Assembly (NCBI GenBank): GCA_947629905.1
Contig: CANRFM010000011.1
Coordinates: 1 to 64,000 of the forward strand
Direction: 5' to 3'
Origin: an uncultured Clostridia bacterium
GTDB taxonomy: Bacteria > Bacillota > Clostridia > Oscillospirales > Ruminococcaceae
Length of the DNA: 64,000 bases
Position numbers and translations under genes: made by a program
Shown here: positions 45,134 to 54,880 of the stretch, piece after piece
Layout: each line of letters opens with the position of its first letter
Position numbering within the stretch: position 1 is the stretch's first letter
Notes under the pieces: model-generated
Seen by the model: only the letters and a program-made list of their open reading frames with translations
Database searches by the model: none
Told to the model about the DNA's origin: nothing

Positions 45134-46552
45134 ATGAAACGTACTGCGGTAAAACGAATAGCTGCCCTCACAGCAGCGATTCTGTGTATCGCCGGTATGA
45201 GCGTTCAGCCCGCTGAAAAGCTGCCCGCCGGGGCAGTCACCATTGCGGAACTGGAAGCCCAGAAAGCCGAAAATAACAAGAAAATTGCCGAATATCAGCA
45301 GCAGCTTGAACAGTTCTCTGCCGATCAGAAAGAAGAAGAAGCCTATCAGGCAGCTTTGCAGGAAAAGATCGATGTGCTGCAAAACAATATGCAGATCATT
45401 GACACGGAGCTCGAAACCATCAAGGAGAATATTTTTCAAATTGACGGGGATATTACCAATATGGAAATGACCATTTCCGAGCAGAAAGTGGAGATCGATC
45501 AGGGACTGGAAGAATTCAAGCTCCGGCTGCGTGCCATGTATGTCAACGGTAACGACAGCCTTGCCTCTGCTTTGGTGGGAGCAACGGATTTTTATGATCT
45601 GCTGTCCAAATATGAGCTGATCTCCTGCGTGGCAAGGCACGATGATGAACTTGTCAATGACCTGAAAGAGGAGCTGAATTCCTACAACCGCAATTTAGAG
45701 ACCCTCGAAGCACAGCGGCAGCAGGAAGAGGATGCCAAGGCGGAACAGGAAGCCAAGCAGGAAGAAGCACGCAGCTCCATGAATGAGCTGAACGCTGCCT
45801 ATGCAGAATCCGAAGCCGAAAAGGCACGTCTCGAACAGGAACAGGCACTCGCCAACCAGTCTATTGAAGACCTGAAAAAGGCGAATGAAGAAGCCGATGC
45901 TGCCGAGGCGGAGATCTATGAGGCGATCCGGAAAGCCGAAGAAGAAGCGAAACGGAAAGCGGAAGAAGAAGCCAAAAAACGTGCTGCCGAGGAAGAAGCC
46001 CGCCGAAAAGCTGCCGAAGCGGCTGCTGCGCAGCAACAGGCACAGCAAAATTCCAGCGGCGGTAATACAGCATCTGCACCGACAACAAGCACACCTGCCG
46101 TTTCTACACCGGCAACCACAGAGGACTATTCCGGTTCTTCGTTCGGGTGGCCGTGTCCGGGGCATTATTACATCTCGTCCGGGTTTGCATGGCGCTGGGG
46201 CAAGCAGCACAAGGGCATTGACATTGCGCAGAGCAACGGCGCTGATGTCGTCGCCTCCCGTTCCGGGACAGTCATCAAGAGCTATAACGGCTGCACTCAC
46301 AATTATGGCAAGAGTGCCAACTGCTGCGGCAACGGGTACGGTAACTATGTCATCATCATGCACGATGACGGGACGTATTCCACGCTGTACGGGCATATGT
46401 CGAGCATTATCGTTTCGGTCGGCACGTATGTGAACAAGGGGCAGACCATCGGGTATGTCGGCTCGACAGGGCATTCTACCGGACCGCACCTGCATTTTGA
46501 GATCCGTAAGAACGGTACTGCCGTCGATCCGAGCGGCTACCTGAATTATTGA
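45134..46552 (+). CDS. Coiled-coil M23 murein hydrolase (EnvC/PcsB-like activator)
   Basis: Signal peptide, coiled coil, C-terminal HKGIDIAQSNGADVVASRSGTV...GNYVIIMHDDGTYSTLYGHMS...GPHLHFEIR (M23). Confidence 0.92.
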   Translation: MKRTAVKRIAALTAAILCIAGMSVQPAEKLPAGAVTIAELEAQKAENNKKIAEYQQQLEQFSADQKEEEAYQAALQEKIDVLQNNMQIIDTELETIKENIFQIDGDITNMEMTISEQKVEIDQGLEEFKLRLRAMYVNGNDSLASALVGATDFYDLLSKYELISCVARHDDELVNDLKEELNSYNRNLETLEAQRQQEEDAKAEQEAKQEEARSSMNELNAAYAESEAEKARLEQEQALANQSIEDLKKANEEADAAEAEIYEAIRKAEEEAKRKAEEEAKKRAAEEEARRKAAEAAAAQQQAQQNSSGGNTASAPTTSTPAVSTPATTEDYSGSSFGWPCPGHYYISSGFAWRWGKQHKGIDIAQSNGADVVASRSGTVIKSYNGCTHNYGKSANCCGNGYGNYVIIMHDDGTYSTLYGHMSSIIVSVGTYVNKGQTIGYVGSTGHSTGPHLHFEIRKNGTAVDPSGYLNY

Positions 46553-46663
46553 TCAGACATAAGAGAGGAAAAGCAAGAGGCAAGTTCAGAGACCGTATCC
46601 TTGATCAGGGGGCGCAGGTTCTTCTTGCTTCTTGCTTCTGTTTTCTATTGAAAGGAGCCAGCT

Positions 46664-47845
46664 ATGAATCATAAAGTCAGCGTGGGCGTGACGATCAGCA
46701 TTGCGGCGCTCGTCTGTGTGCTCACCTTTATCGTCACCTCTTTTTTCTCCCTGCAAAGCTTCAATGCTCAGGTACAGGCAGTCAAGGAAAAAGCCGAAAA
46801 ATATGACCGTCTCGAAGCGCTTGACACCTATGTCCGGGGGAAATATTACAAGGAGGATTTAGACGAGGACAGCCTCATGGACGGCATCCTGAAAGGCTAT
46901 GTGGCAGGGCTGAATGACCCCTATTCGAGCTACATGACCCCGGAGGAATATCAGGCACGCTTAGACAAGGAATCCGGCACAGGTATCGGCATCGGCGTGA
47001 CCATAACTCAGGCAGAGGACGGCAATATCCTTGTGATCTCTACGGAGGAGGATTCCCCTGCTGAAAAGGCAGGATTGCAAAAAGATGATGTCATCATCGC
47101 CGTAGACGGACAAAATGTGCTTGAGGTCGGCTATGAAACGGCGATCGATGCCGTGCGTGGCGAGGAGGGTACGGATGTCGTTCTGACCGTGCGCCGGAAC
47201 GGTGAGGACAAGGACTACCGCATCACCCGGAAAAGCTACGATGTCCACACGGTACGCTCTGAAATGCTTGGGAATGTGGGCTATATCCGCATCACGGCAT
47301 TCCGGGAGAACACGCCGGAACAGTTTCAGGAAGCACTGGATTCCGTGAAGTCGGCAGGGGCAAAGGCGCTGCTGTTCGACGTGCGGGGCAATGGCGGCGG
47401 CTTGCTGGATTCGCTGGAAGCAATGCTCGACCCCCTGCTCCCGGAGGGTGTCATTGCGACTGCGACCTATCAGGGCAGTGTCACGGAAGACGTGGTAATC
47501 TCCGATGAGGAGGAAACCGACCTGCCGATGGCAGTGCTGATCAATGGCGGCTCGGCGAGTGCGGCAGAGCTGTTTTCCGCTTCCCTGCGGGATTTCAAGG
47601 ATGCAAAACTTGTGGGGGAAAATTCCTACGGCAAGGGCGTGATGCAGGAAACACGCCGCATGGATGACGGCGGCGGGCTGACGATCACGGTGGCGACCTA
47701 TCAGACGACGGTTTCAGAATGCTATGACGGTGTCGGACTTGCGCCGGATGTGGAAGTGGAAGCTGACGAGGACACGGACGTGGAAGCTGCCGACCCGGAC
47801 ACCGACCCGCAGCTTGCCGCTGCACTCCGGGTGCTGGCTGCATAA
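46664..47845 (+). CDS. S41 family C-terminal processing peptidase (PDZ)
   Basis: YSSYMTPEEYQ, PDZ, LFDVRGNGGGLLDSLEAM, INGGSASAAELFSASLRD, ENSYGKGVMQ. Confidence 0.94.
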   Translation: MNHKVSVGVTISIAALVCVLTFIVTSFFSLQSFNAQVQAVKEKAEKYDRLEALDTYVRGKYYKEDLDEDSLMDGILKGYVAGLNDPYSSYMTPEEYQARLDKESGTGIGIGVTITQAEDGNILVISTEEDSPAEKAGLQKDDVIIAVDGQNVLEVGYETAIDAVRGEEGTDVVLTVRRNGEDKDYRITRKSYDVHTVRSEMLGNVGYIRITAFRENTPEQFQEALDSVKSAGAKALLFDVRGNGGGLLDSLEAMLDPLLPEGVIATATYQGSVTEDVVISDEEETDLPMAVLINGGSASAAELFSASLRDFKDAKLVGENSYGKGVMQETRRMDDGGGLTITVATYQTTVSECYDGVGLAPDVEVEADEDTDVEAADPDTDPQLAAALRVLAA

Positions 47846-47855
47846 AGGAGGCACT

Positions 47856-48743
47856 ATGCTGGAATTACAGGCTGCAACAGAGGGAGAATTGGAGGAGGTC
47901 ATCACGGAAGAAGCGGAGCACGTTTCCTCTGTTCTGACAACACTGTTGGACTATGTACGGGGACTTCTGCCGTCACTGGGGGCAGCATTGCTGGTGCTGC
48001 TGATCGGCTTGGTGCTGACAAAAATCGTCATGAAGCTGATCGGACACGGCTTCGACAAGAGCAATGCGGATGCAACGGCGGTCAGCTTTTTGCAGTCCCT
48101 TATCAGCGTAGCACTGTATGTACTGTTGGGTGTCATCGTGCTTTCCGTGCTGCACGTGCCCATGACGAGTATCATCACGGTCATCGGCACAATGGGCATT
48201 GCCATCGGTCTGGCGCTCAAGGACAGCCTGTCTAATGTAGCGGGCGGCTTCATCCTGCTCTTTTCCAAACCCCTGAAAATCGGGGATTTCGTGGAGTTCG
48301 GCGGCGTGACGGGTACGGTGGAAAGTATTGCCATTCTGCAAACCAGACTCCTGCGCCCGGACGGCACGACTGTATTCATCCCGAACGGGAAAATCGCCGA
48401 TGCTATGGTACTTAACTACTCCGGAGACCCAAGGCGGCGGCTGGACATGGACATCAGTATCTCCTACGAGGCAGATGCAGAAAAGGCAAAAGCTGTCATT
48501 CAGGCGATCCTGCAAAAGCACCCTCACGCCTCGAAAGAACCGCAGCCTTTGGTGCGTATCGGCGCACTCGGGGACAGTGCCGTGGTACTGCACGTGCGGG
48601 TGTGGACAGTCCATGCGTTCTACTGGGAGCTGTATTATGACCTGCTGGAACAGGTGAAGGCTGCCTTTGATGCGCAGGGCATCAGTTTCCCCTATCCGCA
48701 GATGGATGTCCACTTAAAGCAAGGCACTCCCCTGCCCCGTTGA
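47856..48743 (+). CDS. Small-conductance mechanosensitive channel (MscS family)
   Basis: GTMGIAIGLALKDSLSNVAGGFILLFSKPLKIGDFVEFGGVTGTVESIAILQTRL...FIPNGKI. Confidence 0.95.
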   Translation: MLELQAATEGELEEVITEEAEHVSSVLTTLLDYVRGLLPSLGAALLVLLIGLVLTKIVMKLIGHGFDKSNADATAVSFLQSLISVALYVLLGVIVLSVLHVPMTSIITVIGTMGIAIGLALKDSLSNVAGGFILLFSKPLKIGDFVEFGGVTGTVESIAILQTRLLRPDGTTVFIPNGKIADAMVLNYSGDPRRRLDMDISISYEADAEKAKAVIQAILQKHPHASKEPQPLVRIGALGDSAVVLHVRVWTVHAFYWELYYDLLEQVKAAFDAQGISFPYPQMDVHLKQGTPLPR

Positions 48744-48947
48744 CGGATTTGTGCAAAATAATGATTTTCAACATAAAAAATTTGGCAGGTAAATTTTAGT
48801 TCACGCCTTGCAAAATGCGGGGAAATATGGTATAATTAAAAAGATTTCGCACGTCTGTTTTGGCACGGCAAGGTGCCGGTTTTCCGGTTGTCAGGTGCTT
48901 TCCACAGGCGGAGGATTCAAAACCAAACATTTTCAGGAGGAAATATC

Positions 48948-49691
48948 ATGAGCGTAGTATCCATGAAACAGCTTCTCGAAGCAGGTGTTCACTTCGGACA
49001 CCAGACCAGACGGTGGAACCCCAAAATGGCTCCCTACATCTTTACAGAGCGCAATGGTATCTATATCATTGACCTGCAAAAGACCGTCAAGAAACTGGAG
49101 GAGGCATACCTGTTCGTCCGTGACCTCTCCGCAGAGGGCAAGGAAGTGCTTTTCGTCGGCACAAAGAAGCAGGCAAGCGATTCTATCCGTGAAGAGGCTA
49201 CCCGTGCAGGCGCACACTTTGTCAATGCACGCTGGCTGGGCGGTATGATGACGAACTTCAAGACCATTCAGAGACGGATCCAGAGACTGGAACATCTGCA
49301 CCAGATGGCAGAGGACGGCACTTTCGCACTGCTGCCCAAGAAAGAAGTGGTCAAGCTCAATCTCGAGATCGAGCGTTTGGAGAAGTTCCTCGGCGGTATC
49401 AAGAACATGAAGCACCTCCCCGGTGCGCTGTTCATCGTTGACCCCCGCAAGGAGAAGATCGCCGTTGCCGAGGCAAAGAAGCTGCACATCCCGATCGTTG
49501 CGATCGTAGATACCAACTGCGATCCGGACGAAGTGGACTATGTCATTCCGGGTAATGACGATGCGATCCGTGCTGTCAAGCTGATCGCCGGCACGATCGC
49601 CAATGCGATCATCGAGGGCAGACAGGGTGCTGATGAAGAAGCTGCCGAAGCTGAGGCTGCTGCCAAGGACGAGGAAGAAGCTGCTGAATAA
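48948..49691 (+). CDS. rpsB: 30S ribosomal protein S2
   Basis: [46 protein letters not shown]. Confidence 0.98.
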   Translation: MSVVSMKQLLEAGVHFGHQTRRWNPKMAPYIFTERNGIYIIDLQKTVKKLEEAYLFVRDLSAEGKEVLFVGTKKQASDSIREEATRAGAHFVNARWLGGMMTNFKTIQRRIQRLEHLHQMAEDGTFALLPKKEVVKLNLEIERLEKFLGGIKNMKHLPGALFIVDPRKEKIAVAEAKKLHIPIVAIVDTNCDPDEVDYVIPGNDDAIRAVKLIAGTIANAIIEGRQGADEEAAEAEAAAKDEEEAAE

Positions 49692-49721
49692 CGATAATTT
49701 GAGTGAAATGAGGAATGAAGA

Positions 49722-50648
49722 ATGGCTAAAATTTCTGTTCAGGAGATCAACGAGCTGCGTCAGATGACCGGTGCAGGCATGATGGACTGCAAGCGTGCAC
49801 TGACAGAGGCTGAGGGAGATAAAGACAAGGCTGTACAGATCCTGCGTGAAAAGGGTCTGGCTACACAGGCAAAGAAAGCCGGCAGAGTTGCTGCCGAGGG
49901 TCTGGCACTTGCGGTTGTCAATGCAGATCACACGGTAGGTGCTGTGGTGGAAGTCAATATTGAAACTGACTTCGCTGCCAAGAACCCGAAGTTCAAGGAA
50001 TTTGTAGAAGCAGTCGCTATGACGGTTATCGAAAAAGACCCGGCAGATGTAGAAGCACTGAGTGCAGCAACCATCAGCGGCGGCACAACAACCGTTGCCG
50101 AGGCATTGCAGGAACTGTTCCTGTCCATCCGTGAGAACATGAAGATCCGCCGCTTTGCAAGACTGACAGGCGATGCCGTAGCTGCTTACGTGCATCAGGG
50201 CGGTCAGGCAGGTGCTTTAGTTTCTGCCAAGACCGAAGCAGGCGCCAACGAGGCTGTTCTTGAGGCACTGAAAGACTGCAATTTCCAGGTGGCTGCGATG
50301 CATCCGGAATATCTGGTGCGTGAGGACGTACCGCAGAGCCGTGTGGATGAAGAGTGGGAGATCGTCCTCAAGCAGATGGAGGAAGACCCGAAGCTCGCTT
50401 CCAAGCCCGAACAGGCAAAGAAGCACATCGCAGAGGGCAAGGTTGGCAAGATGTATTCCGAAATCTGCCTGATGGAGCAGACCTTTGTCAAGGACAACAA
50501 GATGACTGTCAAGCAGTATGTCGATAGCAAGGCAAAGGAAGCCGGCGCACCGATCGAAGTAACAGGCTTTGTATGCTTCGAGTTGGGCGAGGGCATTGAG
50601 AAAAAGGCTGATGATTTCGCCGCAGAAGTCGCAAGCATGATCGGCTAA
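49722..50648 (+). CDS. tsf: Translation elongation factor Ts
   Basis: ISVQEINELRQMTGAGMMDCKRALTEAEGDKDKAVQILREKG. Confidence 0.98.
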   Translation: MAKISVQEINELRQMTGAGMMDCKRALTEAEGDKDKAVQILREKGLATQAKKAGRVAAEGLALAVVNADHTVGAVVEVNIETDFAAKNPKFKEFVEAVAMTVIEKDPADVEALSAATISGGTTTVAEALQELFLSIRENMKIRRFARLTGDAVAAYVHQGGQAGALVSAKTEAGANEAVLEALKDCNFQVAAMHPEYLVREDVPQSRVDEEWEIVLKQMEEDPKLASKPEQAKKHIAEGKVGKMYSEICLMEQTFVKDNKMTVKQYVDSKAKEAGAPIEVTGFVCFELGEGIEKKADDFAAEVASMIG

Positions 50649-50657
50649 AATCAAAAA

Positions 50658-50697
50658 TAACCGTCCTGTACACCATGGTGTATGGGGCGGTTTTTCT
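50658..50697 (+). terminator. Terminator after tsf
   Basis: AACCGTCCTGTACACC-atgg-TGTATGGGGCGGTTTTT. Confidence 0.75.
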
Positions 50698-50899
50698 GCG
50701 CCCTGCTGAAAAGAGGGTGCTTTTTTTATAAAATTTCAGAAAAAATCTGGCTTTAAGATTTCTTTAAGAAATCAGCCGTATAATACAAATGATCCCACAG
50801 AGATCAGACAGTCGGCTGCGGGTTCGCCGCACGGGCTGTGCAGTCGACTGCACATTTTTACTTTACTGATCATAATTCCGACAGAAAGGGGAAATTTGT

Positions 50900-53800
50900 A
50901 TGAAAAAGCACCTCATCCGGCGCAGTTTTGCTGTCATGATGACCGCTGCCCTGTGTGTTTCACTGCCGCCGGTCATGACTTCCTGCGCCAAAACAATAGC
51001 CGGAGATGTTACAGACGATGGTACCGTCAGCGTGGAGGACGTTGTACTGCTTCAGCGCTTCCTGCTGGGGAATGGCACACTGAAAAACGCAGCCAATGCC
51101 GATTTGCAAAATGACAGCGTTGTGGACGTTTTCGACCTTGCGCTGCTGAAAAACAGTCTCCTGTCCGTACCGGCTGCCGATACCATTTATATTCATCTTC
51201 AGGACAATGCGATCACCGTGGAGGGCGATGAGAATGGCGTGGTACAGATCAACGGCACAACCGCAGTCATCACAAAATCCGGCGTTTACTGCGTGGACGG
51301 CAGCCTGACAGACGGGCAGATCTACGTGGAAACAGCCGCCGATGACACTGCTGATGTGGAACTCATTCTCTCCGGTGTGACCATGACAAACAGCACCAAA
51401 TCGGCAATTTACACCTCTGCTGCTTCCGGGGCGGACAAGACGAAAATCACCTTACAGGGCAAGAACAGTATCACCGATACTGCTGCCACAGCCTACACAG
51501 AAACCGTGGACGGCAAGGAAAAGACCCTCGGTGTCATTTTCTCGAACAATAAGCTCACCTTCACCCGCAGCAGTTCCGGTTCTCTGAACATGGCAAGCTC
51601 TATGAACCATGCTGTAAGCTGCGAAAAGAAAATCAGCCTGAACGGCGGCAGCCTTTCCATTAACACAGCCGACCCGACTACGGATGCCGTTACCGAATGC
51701 GATGCCGATGCGATCCATTCCGACAAGGCAATCGAAATTGAGGGCGGTACGCTTGAAATTGATGCTTCCGGGGACGGTCTCCAGAGCGATGAGAACATCC
51801 TCATGACAGACGGCACGGTCAGCATCAAGGCGGGCAAGGATGCCGTGCAGGCAGTCACGGAAATTGCGGTTTCAGGCGGCAAGCTGACGGCTTCCGGCGA
51901 CCGGGGCTTCCGGCTCGATGCGGACGGTGCGCTGAATATCACAGGCGGCACAGTCGTTGCTACGGCGACCGATTATCAGGTAGACGGCAATGAAGCCATC
52001 ACGTTCACCGGTACACAGGCAGTCATGCTCTTCGATATGGCGGAAGAGTGGAAAAAGGACAGCGCCATTTCTGTCGGCACAAAGACCTATCCGGTCAACA
52101 AGAAATATGACTATGTGCTGATTTCAGACAGCAGCCTGAGCAGCGCTGAAACCTATCCGGTCTACATCGGCGGCGCACAGGCAATGCATGACGGCGATGC
52201 AGCGGGCAATTTCAAGAACACCAGAACGGTGACTTCCTATCAGGGGGTTGCGCTTCTGGAAGGCGGCGGCACGCTGGTTGCCGGGAATACCGTTGCTTCT
52301 CTGGAATTTGGAACGAGCGGCGTAACGCTCTATGATGCTTCCGGGAATGCCGTAGATGCCGCAGCGGCGGATAATCTCACCGTTACCGACAGCACCTATG
52401 TGACCGTTACCAAGGCAAGTGTCCTCTCCGTCAGCGGTGAGTGCAGCAACGGGCAAATTCGGGTGCTTACCGACAACACTGCCGAGCCAAATGCCGTGGT
52501 AGAGCTTGATTTGAACGGCTTGACGCTTTCCAATCCCACAGCTGCACCGATATTTGTGGAAAATGTCGGGGATGAAGCTGTTATTTCCGCACAGAACGGT
52601 ACAGTAAATACCATTTCGGACGGCACAAGCCATACGGACACAGACACCAATTCCGAGGGCGTGACGGAGACGGTCAATGGAGCGATTTATGCGAAAGATG
52701 ACCTGAAACTCAAGGGCAAGGGTACGCTCATCGTCAACGGCAACACCGAGGACGGCATCGTCTGCAAGAATGACCTGAAACTCTATAACGGCACGATTGA
52801 AGTTCATGCAGTAGATGACGGTATCCGGGGCAATGATTCCGTGCGTATCGGCAACCCGGATGACACCGACTACAGCAAGCTTAACGTTACTGTCAAGACG
52901 AATAACGGCACTTCCGGCGGTGACGGTATCAAGTCCTCCTCCACGGAGACCGGAAAGGGCTATGTTACGATCAACGGCGGTACGGTGACGATCGATGCCT
53001 ATGCGGACGGCATTCAGGCTGAACAGAGCGTTACCCTCAACGGCGGTACAGTCAATATTACTACCTACGAGACAAGCACTTACGGCGGCAGCGGCACTTC
53101 TTCCGGTTCGTCAACGCCTTGGGGCGGCGGCATGGGCGGTATGGGCGGTATGCAGGAAGGCAATGCCAACAAGACCGACATCAGCGCCAAAGGCATCAAG
53201 GCTGTCGGACTGTACGACACGACCGGCACAACATGGCAAAGCGGCGGCGATATTGCGATCAACGGCGGTACGCTGACCGTGGATTCCTCGGATGACTGCA
53301 TCCATGCTGGCGGCAATGTCACGCTGACAGGCGGCTTGCTGAAATTAGCTTCGGCGGATGATGCGGTTCATGCCGACCACGATGTTACAATTGGGCAGGG
53401 CACGGCAAACACCTTCGATGATGTGGTTGTGCTGATTTCAACAGCCTACGAGGGCATTGAGGGCATGAATATCACGCAGAACAGCGGTTCTGTTGTCTCA
53501 AACACGACTGACGACGGCTACAATGCCGCAGGCGGCTCGGATGGTTCGGGCAATATGGGCGGCGGACCCGGCGGAGGCTGGGGACAAGGCGGCTTTGGCG
53601 GCGGCGGTAACTATTCGCTCACGATCAACGGCGGCTTTGCCCGTGTAAATGTAACAGACGGCGACCATGACGGCTTCGATTCCAACGGTACGCTGACCAT
53701 TGCGGGCGGCTATCTGGTCTCCAACGGTTCGGATGCCTTTGATGCGGAAAGCACCATGACCTATTCCGGCGGTATCTTTGTGGAAGATACCGGGAACAGC

Positions 53801-54208
53801 GGTATGGGTGGCATGGGCGGCATGGGCGGCGGTACGCTCACGACCGACACAACTGCATCCGGTTCGGTAGCAGCCGGGGAGCGCATCACGCTTTGCGGCA
53901 GTGACGGCACTGTCCTCATCAGCTTCATCGCTGACAAGCAGGTCTCCAACATCAAGGCAGGTACGGGCGCTTCGGGCGTGAAGGTCTACACAGGCGGCAC
54001 GCTGAGCGGTACGACCTACTTCCAGACCGAGGATGACACGCAGCTTGCGGGCTTTGGCGGAACGCTTTCCGGCGGTACAGCCATGGCAGCCGGAAGCAGC
54101 ACCGGCGGAAATTGGTTCGGGCGGCGGCAGCGTGACGCTGCACCCGTTGCACCTCCCGATGCGGCTGCGCAGCAAAGGTCGGCTTACTCGGATGGTAGTG
54201 AAATTTAA
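50900..54208 (+). CDS. Secreted Cthe_2159-like carbohydrate-binding domain protein with N-terminal dockerin-like repeats
   Basis: Lipoprotein-like signal; GDVTDDGTVSVEDVVLLQRFLLG...ADLQNDSVVDVFDLALLKNSLLS; two beta-helix/carbohydrate-binding-like regions with Gly/Met-rich loops (GGGMGGMGGMQEG). Confidence 0.78.
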   Translation: MKKHLIRRSFAVMMTAALCVSLPPVMTSCAKTIAGDVTDDGTVSVEDVVLLQRFLLGNGTLKNAANADLQNDSVVDVFDLALLKNSLLSVPAADTIYIHLQDNAITVEGDENGVVQINGTTAVITKSGVYCVDGSLTDGQIYVETAADDTADVELILSGVTMTNSTKSAIYTSAASGADKTKITLQGKNSITDTAATAYTETVDGKEKTLGVIFSNNKLTFTRSSSGSLNMASSMNHAVSCEKKISLNGGSLSINTADPTTDAVTECDADAIHSDKAIEIEGGTLEIDASGDGLQSDENILMTDGTVSIKAGKDAVQAVTEIAVSGGKLTASGDRGFRLDADGALNITGGTVVATATDYQVDGNEAITFTGTQAVMLFDMAEEWKKDSAISVGTKTYPVNKKYDYVLISDSSLSSAETYPVYIGGAQAMHDGDAAGNFKNTRTVTSYQGVALLEGGGTLVAGNTVASLEFGTSGVTLYDASGNAVDAAAADNLTVTDSTYVTVTKASVLSVSGECSNGQIRVLTDNTAEPNAVVELDLNGLTLSNPTAAPIFVENVGDEAVISAQNGTVNTISDGTSHTDTDTNSEGVTETVNGAIYAKDDLKLKGKGTLIVNGNTEDGIVCKNDLKLYNGTIEVHAVDDGIRGNDSVRIGNPDDTDYSKLNVTVKTNNGTSGGDGIKSSSTETGKGYVTINGGTVTIDAYADGIQAEQSVTLNGGTVNITTYETSTYGGSGTSSGSSTPWGGGMGGMGGMQEGNANKTDISAKGIKAVGLYDTTGTTWQSGGDIAINGGTLTVDSSDDCIHAGGNVTLTGGLLKLASADDAVHADHDVTIGQGTANTFDDVVVLISTAYEGIEGMNITQNSGSVVSNTTDDGYNAAGGSDGSGNMGGGPGGGWGQGGFGGGGNYSLTINGGFARVNVTDGDHDGFDSNGTLTIAGGYLVSNGSDAFDAESTMTYSGGIFVEDTGNSGMGGMGGMGGGTLTTDTTASGSVAAGERITLCGSDGTVLISFIADKQVSNIKAGTGASGVKVYTGGTLSGTTYFQTEDDTQLAGFGGTLSGGTAMAAGSSTGGNWFGRRQRDAAPVAPPDAAAQQRSAYSDGSEI

Positions 54209-54346
54209 GATGATCTGACCGGTTGATACCTTTATCTTCCCTGAGAGCAGTCGCCCTTTGCGCCGTCAGGCGCATTGGGCGACACAACGGAGGCGGCAGC
54301 CTGCCGCCGGCTTACTCGGACAGTAGTGTAATTTAAGAAGATTTGA
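54180..54346 (+). repeat. Direct repeat pair (~39 bp, 128-bp spacing) at the 3' end of the 1102-aa ORF
   Basis: cggcttactcggatggtagtgaaatttaagatgatctga (54180-54218) versus cggcttactcggacagtagtgtaatttaagaagatttga (54308-54346); 34/39 identical. Confidence 0.85.
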
Positions 54347-54371
54347 GTGACTGAAAGAGCAATAGAGTGAG

Positions 54372-54398
54372 AAGGGTGTGAACCAGATTCACACCCTT
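54372..54398. repeat. Palindromic hairpin repeat AAGGGTGTGAA-CCAGA-TTCACACCCTT (copy 1)
   Basis: Perfect 11-bp arms. Confidence 0.9.
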
Positions 54399-54519
54399 TC
54401 AGGCTGTCAAAAAAGTCTGAAATCATGTTTTTTGCCCTCAAAAAATAGCTCGAAAATGGCTATTCTACGTTAGCCGATTCCGACTTTTTTCATTCAAAAG
54501 GGGGTTTTTTTACAAGCTG

Positions 54520-54546
54520 AAGGGTGTGAACCAGATTCACACCCTT
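54520..54546. repeat. Palindromic hairpin repeat AAGGGTGTGAA-CCAGA-TTCACACCCTT (copy 2)
   Basis: Identical 27-bp palindrome to copy 1. Confidence 0.9.
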
Positions 54547-54602
54547 TCTCTTTATGGCAGCAAAGGGCAGCGTGGTCTCACCTGTCGGTTCGGTCGGTGC
54601 TT

Positions 54603-54693
54603 CTGCTTCGCAGAGGTGTCCACCGGACACCCGCACCGCTGCACCCGTTTTGACCCCTCTGTCACTTCGTGACATCTCCCCTTTCAGGGGAGA
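54603..54693. repeat. Chain of short palindromes (dispersed multi-hairpin intergenic repeat)
   Basis: CTGCTTCGCAG; GGTGTCC-acc-GGACACC (54615-54631); TGTCAC-ttc-GTGACA (54660-54674); TCTCCCC-tttca-GGGGAGA (54675-54693). Confidence 0.75.
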
Positions 54694-54880
54694 TTTTGCC
54701 CGACAGAAAATGCAATTCAGGTAGATGAGGTCGGTAAAATCGACCCCACCGGGGAGCAGGGGTATGAACCAGATTCACACCCTTTCATACGCAATGAAAC
54801 GGCTATAGCAAGCCCAAAAGACACCACGACACCTGAAAAGCAAGTTGTCCTTTATAGCTTTATAGTATACTGCCGTACCA

